Assembly: GCF_025972045.1 (NCBI RefSeq)
Contig: NZ_JAPDHX010000003.1
Coordinates: 62,001-126,000, forward strand
Length of the DNA stretch: 64,000 nt
Reading direction: 5' to 3'
Origin: Micropruina sonneratiae
GTDB taxonomy: Bacteria > Actinomycetota > Actinomycetes > Propionibacteriales > Propionibacteriaceae
Shown piece by piece: positions 47,891 through 55,986 of the stretch. The notes below the pieces were generated by a model. The model was not told the origin of the DNA and did no database searches. It was given only the letters and a program-made list of their open reading frames with translations. Every line of letters begins with the position of its first letter. Position 1 is the first letter of the stretch. A program made the translations under genes and the position numbers.

Positions 47891-47919
47891 GCGCCGTTGG
47901 CGTGCGTCGCCATCGGCGC
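47891..47919 (+). terminator. Candidate expression-platform hairpin after the FMN aptamer
   Basis: A near-perfect 12-pair stem (GCGCCGTTGGCG with CGCCATCGGCGC, T-T mismatch) holds a 5-base loop, beginning eight bases after the aptamer. It could end transcription or shut the ribosome-binding site when FMN is bound. The next start codon is 50 bases farther. No T-tract follows. Confidence 0.55.
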
Positions 47920-47968
47920 ACCCTGCCGCGCCGACCCCCGGTCCACGAACGGAACCGGAGGACATGTG

Positions 47969-48733
47969 ATGAGGCGGCTGAACCCGAGGCACCGGCGCGT
48001 GATCGCGCCGATGCTGTTGGGTGTCGTGCTGCTCGGGCTGTGGTCGCTGGCCGCCGCCGTCGCGTCGCCGGTGCTGCTGCCGGGACCGGCGCGGGTGCTG
48101 GCCCGGCTCTGGACGGACGCCACCGCCGGCACGCTGTGGCCATACCTGGCCGTCACCCTCGCCGAAGCGCTCGGTGGCTGCCTGCTGGGCGCCGTGGTGG
48201 CACTGCCGCTGGCGGTGGCGATCCATCGCTCGGCCTGGTTCTCCGACGCGGTCCAACCGTTCCTCGGCGCCACCCAGGCCATTCCGGCGATCGCCCTGGC
48301 GCCGCTGCTCGTGCTGTGGATCGGCTACGGACTGGTGCCCGTGGTGCTGCTGTGCGCGCTGATCGTCTTCTTCCCGATCCTGGTCGCCGCCGTGGTGGGG
48401 TTGCGGATGGCCCCGCGCGAGCTGTCGGACGCCGCCCGGCTCGACGGCGCCGGCAGCCTCGCCCTGCTGCGGCACATCGAGGCGCCGCTGGCCCTGCCGT
48501 CACTGCTGGGCGGCTTCAAGAACGGCTTCGCGCTGAGCGTGACCGGTGCGGTGGTGGGCGAGATGGTGATGGGCGGCGCCGGCCTGGGCACCGTGCTGAC
48601 CGTGCAGCGCGATGCGGTCGACACCACCGGCATGTTCGCCACCATCGCCTGGCTGTGCCTGATCGCCGCCGGCGCCTATTCGCTGATCACCTGGTGGGAG
48701 CGCCGCTCCGCCATCGTCGAGTCGCTGACCTGA
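47969..48733 (+). CDS. ribX: ABC transporter permease, predicted riboflavin importer
   Basis: This 254-residue membrane protein has about six transmembrane segments. The ABC-permease EAA-type loop reads LSDAARLDGAGSLALLRHI, and IPAIALAPLLVLWIGYG is the segment seen in SsuC/ThiX/TauC-type importers. The ATG at 47969 has GGAGG upstream. The FMN riboswitch directly upstream and the NMT1-type binding protein downstream make this the RibX of a RibXY riboflavin importer. No ATPase gene is next to it, so an ATPase elsewhere must serve. The symbol is by analogy. Confidence 0.85.
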   Translation: MRRLNPRHRRVIAPMLLGVVLLGLWSLAAAVASPVLLPGPARVLARLWTDATAGTLWPYLAVTLAEALGGCLLGAVVALPLAVAIHRSAWFSDAVQPFLGATQAIPAIALAPLLVLWIGYGLVPVVLLCALIVFFPILVAAVVGLRMAPRELSDAARLDGAGSLALLRHIEAPLALPSLLGGFKNGFALSVTGAVVGEMVMGGAGLGTVLTVQRDAVDTTGMFATIAWLCLIAAGAYSLITWWERRSAIVESLT

Positions 48734-48744
48734 GGAGAAGACCG

Positions 48745-49764
48745 ATGCATCGCCGAACCTTCCTGGCCGCCGCCCTCGCCCTGGCCGCTGCGGGGTGCAG
48801 CACCGGTGCCGGCGCGACGACCGCCCCCGCGAGTGGGACGCCGTCCGCCCCGACCGGCGCGGCCCGGGCGGTGATCGGGCTGAGCTACATCCCCAACGTG
48901 CAGTTCGCCCCGTTCTACGTGGCCGAGGAGCAGTCGCTGTTCAGCGGCGTCCCGGCCACCGTCAGCCTGCGCCACCACGGCTCCACCGAGGGATTGTTCA
49001 CCGCGCTCACCGCCGGCACGGAGGATTTCCTGGTCGCGGCCGGCAGCGAGGCCATGCAGGCTCGCGCCGAAGGGGTCGACGTGATCGCGGTCGGCGCCTA
49101 CTACAAGGCGTTCCCGGTGCAGGTGATCGTGCTGGACGGCTCGCCCATCGACGACCTGTCCGGGTTGAAGGACCGCTCGCTCGGCGTGCCCGGGCGCTAC
49201 GGCGAGTCGTGGCTCGCCGCCCAACTGGCCCTCGCCACCGCTGGGCTCACCGAGGACGACGTGAAGATCGTCGAGGTCGGCTACACCCAGGTGGCGGCGC
49301 TGACCACCAAGAAGGTCGACGCCATCGTCGGCTTCCGCAACAACGAACTCGTCCAGCTCGAGCAGGCGGGCACCGCGGCCCGGGCGATCGACGTCGCCCC
49401 CGGCACCGTTCCGCTGGTCAGTGCCAGCCTGCTCACCACGAAGGCGTACGCGCAGGCCAACCCCGACGTCGTGCGCGCCGTCGTCGCCGCCACCGACCGC
49501 GCCATCGAGGCGACGGCCGCTGACCCGGACGCCGCCGTCGACGCCGCGGCGAGCCGGATCCCGGGCTGGACGGAGGAATCCAGGCCGAACACCACCGCCG
49601 TGCTGGCCGCCACCCTGCAGGTGATGGCACTCGACGGCGGCCGCTTCGCCTCGGCGCTTGACCCCGCGCAGTGGCAGGCGATGGCGTCCTTCCTGGAGGA
49701 GCACGACCTGATCGCGGCGCCGGTCACGGCCACGGACGCCTTCAGCAACGACTACACGGCCTGA
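48745..49764 (+). CDS. ribY: NMT1/THI5-type substrate-binding lipoprotein, predicted riboflavin binding
   Basis: This 339-residue protein starts with a signal peptide and lipobox (ALALAAAGC) and then has the NMT1/THI5 fold. Recognisable parts are IGLSYIPNVQFAPFYVAEEQ, LFTALTAGTEDFLVAAGSEA, GRYGESWLAAQLAL and VDAIVGFRNNE. This group includes thiamine-pyrimidine, sulfonate and riboflavin binders. It starts 11 bases after the permease stop with GAGGAGA upstream, under the same FMN riboswitch, so flavin is the likely ligand. Confidence 0.88.
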   Translation: MHRRTFLAAALALAAAGCSTGAGATTAPASGTPSAPTGAARAVIGLSYIPNVQFAPFYVAEEQSLFSGVPATVSLRHHGSTEGLFTALTAGTEDFLVAAGSEAMQARAEGVDVIAVGAYYKAFPVQVIVLDGSPIDDLSGLKDRSLGVPGRYGESWLAAQLALATAGLTEDDVKIVEVGYTQVAALTTKKVDAIVGFRNNELVQLEQAGTAARAIDVAPGTVPLVSASLLTTKAYAQANPDVVRAVVAATDRAIEATAADPDAAVDAAASRIPGWTEESRPNTTAVLAATLQVMALDGGRFASALDPAQWQAMASFLEEHDLIAAPVTATDAFSNDYTA

Positions 49765-49852
49765 GGAGTGCGGGCGCCGGCACCTCGCCCCGGCCGACCG
49801 GCTCGCGCTGGAATCGCTATGGCCCCGGTGGCAGTATGACTCCATGAAGGAC

Positions 49853-49874
49853 GCGCAGTGGGGGGTCACTGCGC
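49853..49874. other. Hairpin in the gap before the sensor kinase
   Basis: An 8-base stem (GCGCAGTG with CACTGCGC) with a GGGGGT loop lies in the 192-base gap between ribY and the kinase. It may end the ribXY transcript or be an operator for the kinase gene. The rest of this gap shows nothing else that I can name. Confidence 0.35.
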
Positions 49875-49956
49875 CTGCCCCGACGGCTGCGCCGCACAGT
49901 GGTGACGCCTTCGCCCCACCCCGGCTGCGCGGGGCCCGCGCGTTGCGAGCCGCCCC

Positions 49957-52227
49957 GTGACGGTGAGCGGCGCAACCCTGACGAAGTCCGCGGGGCACCT
50001 GGGCCGGGCCGATCCCACCCGGGGCGCCAGTGCTGCCGGGCTGCGGCTGTGGCTGGCCCGCGCCGTCGCGATGACCTGCCTCGCCACCCTGGTTCCGGCC
50101 CTGTTCATGGCGCTGGGGCAGGTGCCCGACCTGCACCCGATCTGGCTCGTCGTGGTGGGCGGCGGCATCGTCGGATTCACCCTGCTGATGCCGCTGTACG
50201 CCTGGTCGCTGGGCGATGTCCGCTGGTTGTGCGGCGCCTACGCCCTCGTCACGCTGCTGGGCCTGGCCACCTGGGTGTGGGCCTGGACCAGTACCACCAA
50301 GGCGACCGAGGGCCCCTGGTTATGGATGTGCCTGGGCATCGCGGCAGTGTGTGCGGCGATGGCGACCACGGTGCCCGTCGGCTTCGTCTACACCGTGGTG
50401 GCGGCGATCACGTTCGGCTTCGTCCGTCTCACCCCGGCCGGCGGCGCGGTGGAGCCCCTGGAGGCCGTCCAGGACGTGCTGACCCTGCTCGTGCTGCCGA
50501 CCGCGTTGCTACTGCTCATCCAGTTCTTCGCCACCGCCGTCGATGAGCTGGACGCCACCACGGCCGAATCGCAGCGGGTCGAGGCCGACCGGGCGATCGA
50601 CCGTGCCCTCAGCAGCCAGCGGGCGATGCTGGACGGCATCATCCATGACCGTGTGATGACGACCCTGGTGACTGCGGTGCAGACCGACCAGCCCCGCAGC
50701 GAGGTCGCCGAACTGGCCGGTGCCGCCCTGGACACGCTGGCCGAGGCGGGCGCCCCGACCGATTCCGGCCAGCCGCTGTCGCCCCACCAGCTCGCCCGGC
50801 TGATCGAGGACATGGTCGAGCCGGTCTGCCCGCAGGCCGAGGTCGAGCTCGATTCGGCGGGGGAGGGCTTCACGGTCAACCCGAACGTGGCCAGCATCCT
50901 CGGCCAGGCCTGCCGTGAGGCGGCGCTGAACGTGACCCGGCACGCCGAGGCCGAGAACGTCACGATCGGCATCTCGGCCCGGGTGGTCAACGGGGACCAG
51001 TCGCTGCGGGTCGACATCAGCGACGACGGCAAGGGCTTCGACCCGACCGACGTGCCCGAGAACCGCTTCGGCATCCGGGTGTCGATGACCGAGCGGATGC
51101 GAAGCATCGGCGGCACCGTCGACATCGATTCGGCGCCGGGCAAGGGCACCGTCGTCAGGTTGCGGTGGAGCGGCCAGACCGAGCGGCCACGGACACCGAT
51201 CTCGCGGCGGCGGGCGTCCGAGGCGCTGCGCTCGGTGCTGCGGGTCGAGCTGTTCCTGTTCCTGGTCTGGCTGGTGGTCGGCGTGCAGGTGCTGGTCGGG
51301 TTGATCTCGACGTTGTCGGCGTCCGACCCGGTGCCGGTGCTGGTCGCCCAGGGGGTCGCGATCATCGCGACCGGGATCGCCCTGCACCGCTCGGGTGAGC
51401 GGGTGATCACCACGCTCGAAGCGGGGCTGGTGGTGTTCTGCCTGACGACCGTCACCCACCTGATGTACGCGGTGCTGCGCGAGGGTTCGATGCCCAGCTA
51501 CGCGACCTGGCACTACTCGGTGGTGATGGTGCTGCTGATCGCCGTGCTGGTCCGTGGCCAACGGACCGCCGCGTGGGTGGGGCTGGCGATCTTCCTGGTG
51601 CAGTCGATCGTGTGGTCGGTGCAGACCGACCAGGGTCCCTACCAGTTGATGGACGTCGTCTTCGGGCCAGTGCTGTGGGTCACCCTGGCGACGTTGGTGA
51701 TGCGCGGCCTGCGCTCGATCGGTGAGCAACTGGTCCGGGTGCGCAGCACGTCGCGGGAGAACACCCACGCGATGGCCGACAGCTTCTCCAAACTGGTGCT
51801 GCGCGAGGTGTGGCTCACCCAGTTGCGCGAGCAGATCGGGCCGTTGCTGCAGAACCTGGCCGATCCGAACCATCAACTGAGCGCGCAGGAGCGGGACGCG
51901 TGCCGCATCCTCGAGGGTCGCCTGAGGGATGCGTTGCGGGCCGGCAACCTCGTGTCACAAGGAGTTTCGGATGCCATCCAGGCCGCTCGAGGACGCGGTG
52001 TCGAGGTGGTGCTGGTGGACAACCGGGGCTCGCGGCTGCCCGAACCCGTGCGGCTGGCCACCCTGCGACGGCTGGAGCAGCTCGTCCGTACCTCGACCGG
52101 TGGCCGGATCGTCGCCAGGACGGCCCCCGAGGGGTACGCCGACGCGGTCACCATCCTGCAGGTCGACGCGGAGCGTAACCTCACTACCATTGACGAGGCC
52201 GGCACCGTGACAGTGAGGAAGACATGA
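49957..52227 (+). CDS. Sensor histidine kinase with doubled membrane/kinase-like architecture
   Basis: This 756-residue protein has five hydrophobic segments (about 33-193), then a helical dimerisation region. The candidate phospho-acceptor His230 is in GIIHDRVMTTLV. A GHKL ATPase follows with an N-box in ACREAALNVTRH (Asn325), G1 box DISDDGKGF (about 354-361) and a G2-like FGIRVSMTERM. Unlike most kinases it then continues with six more hydrophobic segments (about 418-590). After these comes a roughly 160-residue cytoplasmic end with helices (LTQLREQIGPLLQN) and weak ATPase-like strands (EVVLVDNRGSRLP). The GTG start is tentative. It overlaps its response regulator by 4 bases. The signal is unknown. 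Confidence 0.8.
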   Translation: MTVSGATLTKSAGHLGRADPTRGASAAGLRLWLARAVAMTCLATLVPALFMALGQVPDLHPIWLVVVGGGIVGFTLLMPLYAWSLGDVRWLCGAYALVTLLGLATWVWAWTSTTKATEGPWLWMCLGIAAVCAAMATTVPVGFVYTVVAAITFGFVRLTPAGGAVEPLEAVQDVLTLLVLPTALLLLIQFFATAVDELDATTAESQRVEADRAIDRALSSQRAMLDGIIHDRVMTTLVTAVQTDQPRSEVAELAGAALDTLAEAGAPTDSGQPLSPHQLARLIEDMVEPVCPQAEVELDSAGEGFTVNPNVASILGQACREAALNVTRHAEAENVTIGISARVVNGDQSLRVDISDDGKGFDPTDVPENRFGIRVSMTERMRSIGGTVDIDSAPGKGTVVRLRWSGQTERPRTPISRRRASEALRSVLRVELFLFLVWLVVGVQVLVGLISTLSASDPVPVLVAQGVAIIATGIALHRSGERVITTLEAGLVVFCLTTVTHLMYAVLREGSMPSYATWHYSVVMVLLIAVLVRGQRTAAWVGLAIFLVQSIVWSVQTDQGPYQLMDVVFGPVLWVTLATLVMRGLRSIGEQLVRVRSTSRENTHAMADSFSKLVLREVWLTQLREQIGPLLQNLADPNHQLSAQERDACRILEGRLRDALRAGNLVSQGVSDAIQAARGRGVEVVLVDNRGSRLPEPVRLATLRRLEQLVRTSTGGRIVARTAPEGYADAVTILQVDAERNLTTIDEAGTVTVRKT

Positions 52228-52886
52228 CCGATTCGCCCACCATCCGGACCGCGATCATCGACGATCACGAAGCGATCCGGCTGGGCGTCGGCGCCGCCCT
52301 GGAGCAGCACGCCGGCAACAGGGTCGAGGTGGTCAGTTCGCACGAGAACGTGGACGAGTTCCTGGCCGACGACGTCGACGCCGACGTGGTGATGCTCGAC
52401 CTGTCGCTGGGTGACGACTCCGACCCCAAGGACAACGTCGAGAAGCTGGCCGAGCGCGGCTACCGCATCCTGGTCTACTCGATCGCCGACAACATGCGGC
52501 TGGTGCGCCGGGCGCTGGCGGGGGGCGCGGACGGGGTGTGCCGCAAGGCCGAGCCGATCGCCCAGACCATCGAGGCGCTGGAGGCGGTCGCCAACGGCCA
52601 GATGGTGCTGTCGCAGGAGATTCTGGGCGCCATCGAGTCCGACACCAGTTACGTCGCGGCCCAGCTCGGCCCGCGCGAGAAGCAGGTCCTGTCGCTCTAC
52701 GTGGCCGGGTTGGAGATCCCCGAGGTCGCGGGCACGCTCTACATCACCGAGAACAGCGTGAAGGAGTACCTCAAGCGCATCCGGGTCAAGTACACCCAGG
52801 TGAACCGTCCGGCCAACAACAAGCTCGAACTGTTCCGCCGGGCGATCGAGGACGGCATCATCCCCCCGGTCGAGCGCCGCAACTAG
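52224..52886 (+). CDS. LuxR/NarL-family response regulator
   Basis: This 220-residue protein has a receiver domain (acidic pair Asp13/Asp14, phospho-acceptor Asp59 in VVMLDLSLGD, Ser in LVYSIAD, Lys in CRKAEP). A C-terminal LuxR-type helix-turn-helix follows (about 150-205; LGPREKQVLSLYVAGLEIPE then SVKEYLKRIR). It starts inside the kinase stop (ATGA), so the two form a two-component pair. Targets are unknown; the secreted transglycosylase-like gene and the men genes nearby are only positional candidates. Confidence 0.93.
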   Translation: MTDSPTIRTAIIDDHEAIRLGVGAALEQHAGNRVEVVSSHENVDEFLADDVDADVVMLDLSLGDDSDPKDNVEKLAERGYRILVYSIADNMRLVRRALAGGADGVCRKAEPIAQTIEALEAVANGQMVLSQEILGAIESDTSYVAAQLGPREKQVLSLYVAGLEIPEVAGTLYITENSVKEYLKRIRVKYTQVNRPANNKLELFRRAIEDGIIPPVERRN

Positions 52887-52930
52887 TCACACCTACCGCG
52901 CGACGACGTCCGGTCCCGCCTGGGGACGGC

Positions 52931-53605
52931 TCAGTACCAGCCGTGGCCGGCCTTGAAGGCCCAGGCCTGGCACGGCGTCCCGTAGGTGCTCTTGATGTAC
53001 TTCAGCCCCCACTTGATCTGCGTCACGGGGTTCGTCCGCCAGTCGGCACCCTCGCTGGCCATCTTCGAGCCGGGCAACGCCTGCGGGATGCCGTAGGCGC
53101 TCGACGTCGGGTTGTCGGCGTTCCACTGCCACTGCGACTCCTGCGTCCAGATCTTGTTGACGCAGGTGAACTGGTCCTTGCCCCAGTGGTGTGCGCTGAG
53201 CATGATCTGCTTCGCGATGTCCTTGGGATCGGACGTCTTGGGGTCGTAGCCGAGCCGCTTCACCTTCTCGGCGTAGCGCAGCTTCTTCTCAGCCGCGGCG
53301 CGCTGCTTCACGAAGTCGCTGACCTGGAGCGACCGCTCGCGGGCGGCGATGTCGGCCTCGGTCCTGCTCAGTGCCGCCTCACGCCGGGCCGCGGCGTTGA
53401 CCACGTCGGGCAGCAGGGCGGGGCGAGCGTCGTCTCGGGAGGCCTCGGAGTCGCGGTCGACGGGCGGGGTCGAAGCCGCGTCCACCTCCACCGGCCGCTG
53501 GGGATGCGCCACCGGCGCGGTCGCGAAACCGGTCGCCAGGCACAGCGCGGCGGCAGCCGCCAGCGCGGGACGGACGAGAAAGGGCACCCGACGAGGGTGC
53601 CACAT
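52931..53605 (-). CDS. Secreted lytic-transglycosylase-like (aggregation-promoting-factor type) protein
   Basis: This 224-residue protein has a signal peptide (PALAAAAALCLATGFATA), a charged helical region (about 70-130; ARREAALSRTEADIAARERS), and a C-terminal lysozyme-like domain. That domain has KIWTQESQWQWNADNPTS (candidate catalytic Glu in TQES), AYGIPQALPG and a final CQAWAFKAGHGWY. This matches transglycosylase-like APF proteins that act on peptidoglycan. It is convergent with the response regulator. Confidence 0.87.
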   Translation of the reverse strand: MWHPRRVPFLVRPALAAAAALCLATGFATAPVAHPQRPVEVDAASTPPVDRDSEASRDDARPALLPDVVNAAARREAALSRTEADIAARERSLQVSDFVKQRAAAEKKLRYAEKVKRLGYDPKTSDPKDIAKQIMLSAHHWGKDQFTCVNKIWTQESQWQWNADNPTSSAYGIPQALPGSKMASEGADWRTNPVTQIKWGLKYIKSTYGTPCQAWAFKAGHGWY

Positions 53606-53683
53606 GATTGATGTTAAGGAAAATCTCAGGTGTCTCCTGGCCGGCTGACCGCTCGGGGTGGGTGTCGGGAGTGGCCCACTGGG

Positions 53684-53700
53684 GGCCGTCGAGGCCCCGC
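53684..53700 (-). terminator. Candidate terminator hairpin after the PLDc_N gene
   Basis: GGGGCC and GGCCCC pair around a GTCGA loop, 32 bases past the stop of the small membrane protein. It is short, with no T-tract, so this is a tentative call. Confidence 0.4.
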
Positions 53701-53731
53701 GGTGACGGTCCGCCGAGCCGCACGTCGCGGG

Positions 53732-53977
53732 TCAGAGCCCGCGCAGGAAGTCCGGATCGTCGTCGGGGGCACGCGGTCGCTTGGGTGGCGGCTGGGTCCG
53801 CAGCGGACGTCCGGCGACCAGCCAGGCGATGGCGCCCAGTCCGGGCAGCAGAATGATCAGCGCCACCCACAGCCAGCGCGGCAGCGCGCGCACCCGGTCG
53901 GGGTCGGCCTGGGCGACCTCGATCAGGCAGTAGATGACCAGCAGTGCGAGCAGCACCACCGGCAGGATGCGCGGCAT
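53732..53977 (-). CDS. Small membrane protein with a PLDc_N-type domain
   Basis: This 81-residue protein has two transmembrane segments (LPVVLLALLVIYCLIEVAQA and WLWVALIILLPGLGAIAWLV). The RVRALPRWLWVALIIL and PGLGAIAWLVAGRP pattern is typical of the PLDc_N (cardiolipin synthase N-terminal) domain, here standing alone. The C-terminus is Pro/Arg/Asp-rich and cytoplasmic. It diverges from menE with only 35 bases between starts. Function is unknown. Confidence 0.85.
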   Translation of the reverse strand: MPRILPVVLLALLVIYCLIEVAQADPDRVRALPRWLWVALIILLPGLGAIAWLVAGRPLRTQPPPKRPRAPDDDPDFLRGL

Positions 53978-53983
53978 GCGCCC

Positions 53984-53989
53984 AATCTA
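53984..53989 (-). promoter_or_regulatory. Candidate -10 of the PLDc_N gene, leaderless
   Basis: The minus strand reads TAGATT six bases before the ATG at 53977, matching TANNNT. It lies within 17 bases of the opposing menE -10, so the two promoters overlap back to back. Confidence 0.45.
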
Positions 53990-54000
53990 CCCGCCGACAG

Positions 54001-54006
54001 TAGGGT
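54001..54006 (+). promoter_or_regulatory. Candidate -10 of menE, leaderless
   Basis: TAGGGT ends six bases before the GTG at 54013, with no ribosome-binding site. The arrangement fits a leaderless transcript starting at the menE codon. Confidence 0.45.
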
Positions 54007-54012
54007 GAAAAC

Positions 54013-55107
54013 GTGGGTACGGAGCTGATCGCCGGCGCCGACGTGGTGCCCGGCGTCGCCGAGGTGCTGGCCGGTGGCCCCGGCGTCGCCGTGGTGGCCG
54101 ACCCGGCGTCGGTCCCCGCGGGCTGGCGCCTGGAGACCGAGCCGCTCGGCGACGACATCGGCGTGCTGATCGGCACCTCGGGCTCGACCGGCGACCCCAA
54201 GGGCGTCCTGCTCACCCGGGAAGCGATCCGAGCCTCCGCCGAGGCCCTGCACGCCCGGCTCGGCGGGGCGGGGGACTGGGTCTGCCCGCTGCCGCTGCAC
54301 TACGTGGCCGGCATGATGACCGCGGCCCGCGCCGCCGTCGCCGGCAGCCGGGCGAGCGTGGTGGCGTCCGACCTGTCGGAGCTGCCGCTGGGCAGCGGCC
54401 GCAACTACGTCTCGGTCGTCGCAGCGCAACTGCATCGGGCACTCGAGTCTGCCTCCGCCACCCGCGCGCTGGCCGGGTTCGACGCCGTCGTCGTGGGCGG
54501 CTCGGCGGTGCCTGCCGAGCTGCTGCGCCGGGGCCGGGACGCCGGCCTCGCCCTGGTCACCAGCTACGGCATGGCCGAGACCTGCGGTGGCTGCGTCTAC
54601 GACGGCGTCCCGCTGGAGGACGTCCGGGTCGACCTCGCCGCCGCCGCGCGGATCGAGATCACCGCGCCCGGCGTGTTCTCCGGCTACCGACTCGATCCGG
54701 ACGCCACGGCGTCGGCCCTGGTCGTGGGCCCGGCGGGGCGAACCCTGCGCACCCAGGACCGGGGCAGCTGGTCCGGGGGGCGGCTGCAGGTGCTGGGGCG
54801 CATCGACGAGGTGGTGATCACCGGCGGGCTGAACGTCGACCTTGGCCTGGCCCAGCGCACCGTCGACGACGAGTTCGGGCCGGGCGCCGTCGCGCTGCTG
54901 GGCGTCCCCGACCCGCGGTGGGGCACCCGGATCGTGGCCGTTGCCGAGGCCGACCTCACCGTGGCCGACCTGCGCTCCCGGCTGGCCGGACGCCTCGAGC
55001 CGGCTGCGCTGCCGCGCGAGCTGCGCCGGGTCGCTGGCCTGCCCCGAACGTCCACTGGCAAGATCGACCGGGCGAGCCTGCGCCGGTTGTGGGCCGAAGG
55101 GAGCTGA
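54013..55107 (+). CDS. menE: o-Succinylbenzoate-CoA ligase
   Basis: This 364-residue adenylate-forming enzyme activates o-succinylbenzoate with CoA in menaquinone synthesis. It carries the P-loop IGTSGSTGDPKGVLLT (about 54-69), VTSYGMAETCGGCVYDG, the hinge GRIDEVVITGGLNVDL and the catalytic lysine in RTSTGKIDRASL. It is shorter than the usual 450-500 residues, as in other actinobacterial MenE, because the N-terminal subdomain is reduced. It leads the men operon: menA begins on the next base. Confidence 0.93.
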   Translation: MGTELIAGADVVPGVAEVLAGGPGVAVVADPASVPAGWRLETEPLGDDIGVLIGTSGSTGDPKGVLLTREAIRASAEALHARLGGAGDWVCPLPLHYVAGMMTAARAAVAGSRASVVASDLSELPLGSGRNYVSVVAAQLHRALESASATRALAGFDAVVVGGSAVPAELLRRGRDAGLALVTSYGMAETCGGCVYDGVPLEDVRVDLAAAARIEITAPGVFSGYRLDPDATASALVVGPAGRTLRTQDRGSWSGGRLQVLGRIDEVVITGGLNVDLGLAQRTVDDEFGPGAVALLGVPDPRWGTRIVAVAEADLTVADLRSRLAGRLEPAALPRELRRVAGLPRTSTGKIDRASLRRLWAEGS

Positions 55108-55986
55108 GTGGCCAGTCCGAGTCAATGGCTGGAGGGCGCCCGTCCGCGCACCCTGCCGGCGGCGGTCTCGCCGGTGCTCGCCGGCACCGGCCTGGCCTGG
55201 TTCGAGGGCGCCTTGTCGGCCGGGTCGGCGGTGTTGTGCCTGGTGGTCGCCCTGTCGCTGCAGATCGGCGTGAACTTCGCCAACGACTACTCCGACGGCA
55301 TCCGCGGCACCGACGCACAGCGGGTCGGCCCGATGCGGCTGGTCGGTTCGGGCGCGGCCTCCCCGGGCAGCGTGAAGGCGGCCGCGTTCGCGTGCTTCGC
55401 CGTCGCGGCCCTGGCCGGGCTGGGCATCGTGCTGATCACCGGCATGTGGTGGCTGCTGCTGGTGGGTGCGGCGGCGATCGCCGCGGCCTGGTTCTACACC
55501 GGCGGGCGGCGTCCGTACGGCTACCTGGGGCTGGGTGAGGTGTTCGTCTTCGTCTTCTTCGGCCTGGTCGCGGTGGGCGGCACCGTGCTGGTCCAGGTGG
55601 GCGGGACACCCCCGGCGACCTGGGCGGCGGCGGTGGCGGTGGGCGCGCTGGCCTGCGCCATCCTGGTCGCCAACAACCTGCGTGACCTGACCGGGGACTC
55701 CGCGGCCGGCAAGCGCACCCTGGCCACCCGGCTCGGCGACCGGCGCACCCGCTGGTTCTTCGTCGTTCTGGTCGCCGCCGCGATGGCCGCAGTGGTGCTG
55801 GTCGCCTTCGCCACGACGCCGTGGGCCCTGTTGGGCCTGGTCGCGCTGGTGGCGCTGGCCGGTCCGTGTCGCGAGGTGCTCGCCGGCGGCACCGGCCGAT
55901 CGCTGATCGGCGTGCTGAAGCTGGTCGGACTGGGTGAGCTGGTGGCCTCTGCCGGCCTCGCCCTCGGCCTGGTGATCGGCGCCTGA
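55108..55986 (+). CDS. menA: 1,4-dihydroxy-2-naphthoate polyprenyltransferase
   Basis: This 292-residue UbiA-family membrane enzyme joins a polyprenyl chain to DHNA. The Mg-prenyl-diphosphate motif is NFANDYSDGIRGTD (about 53-66), and the second Asp-rich region is NNLRDLTGDSAAGKRTLATR. About nine hydrophobic segments are present. The start PSQWLEGARPRTLPAAVSPV is typical. The GTG at 55108 immediately follows the menE stop, and the stop overlaps menC by one base. Confidence 0.95.
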   Translation: MASPSQWLEGARPRTLPAAVSPVLAGTGLAWFEGALSAGSAVLCLVVALSLQIGVNFANDYSDGIRGTDAQRVGPMRLVGSGAASPGSVKAAAFACFAVAALAGLGIVLITGMWWLLLVGAAAIAAAWFYTGGRRPYGYLGLGEVFVFVFFGLVAVGGTVLVQVGGTPPATWAAAVAVGALACAILVANNLRDLTGDSAAGKRTLATRLGDRRTRWFFVVLVAAAMAAVVLVAFATTPWALLGLVALVALAGPCREVLAGGTGRSLIGVLKLVGLGELVASAGLALGLVIGA

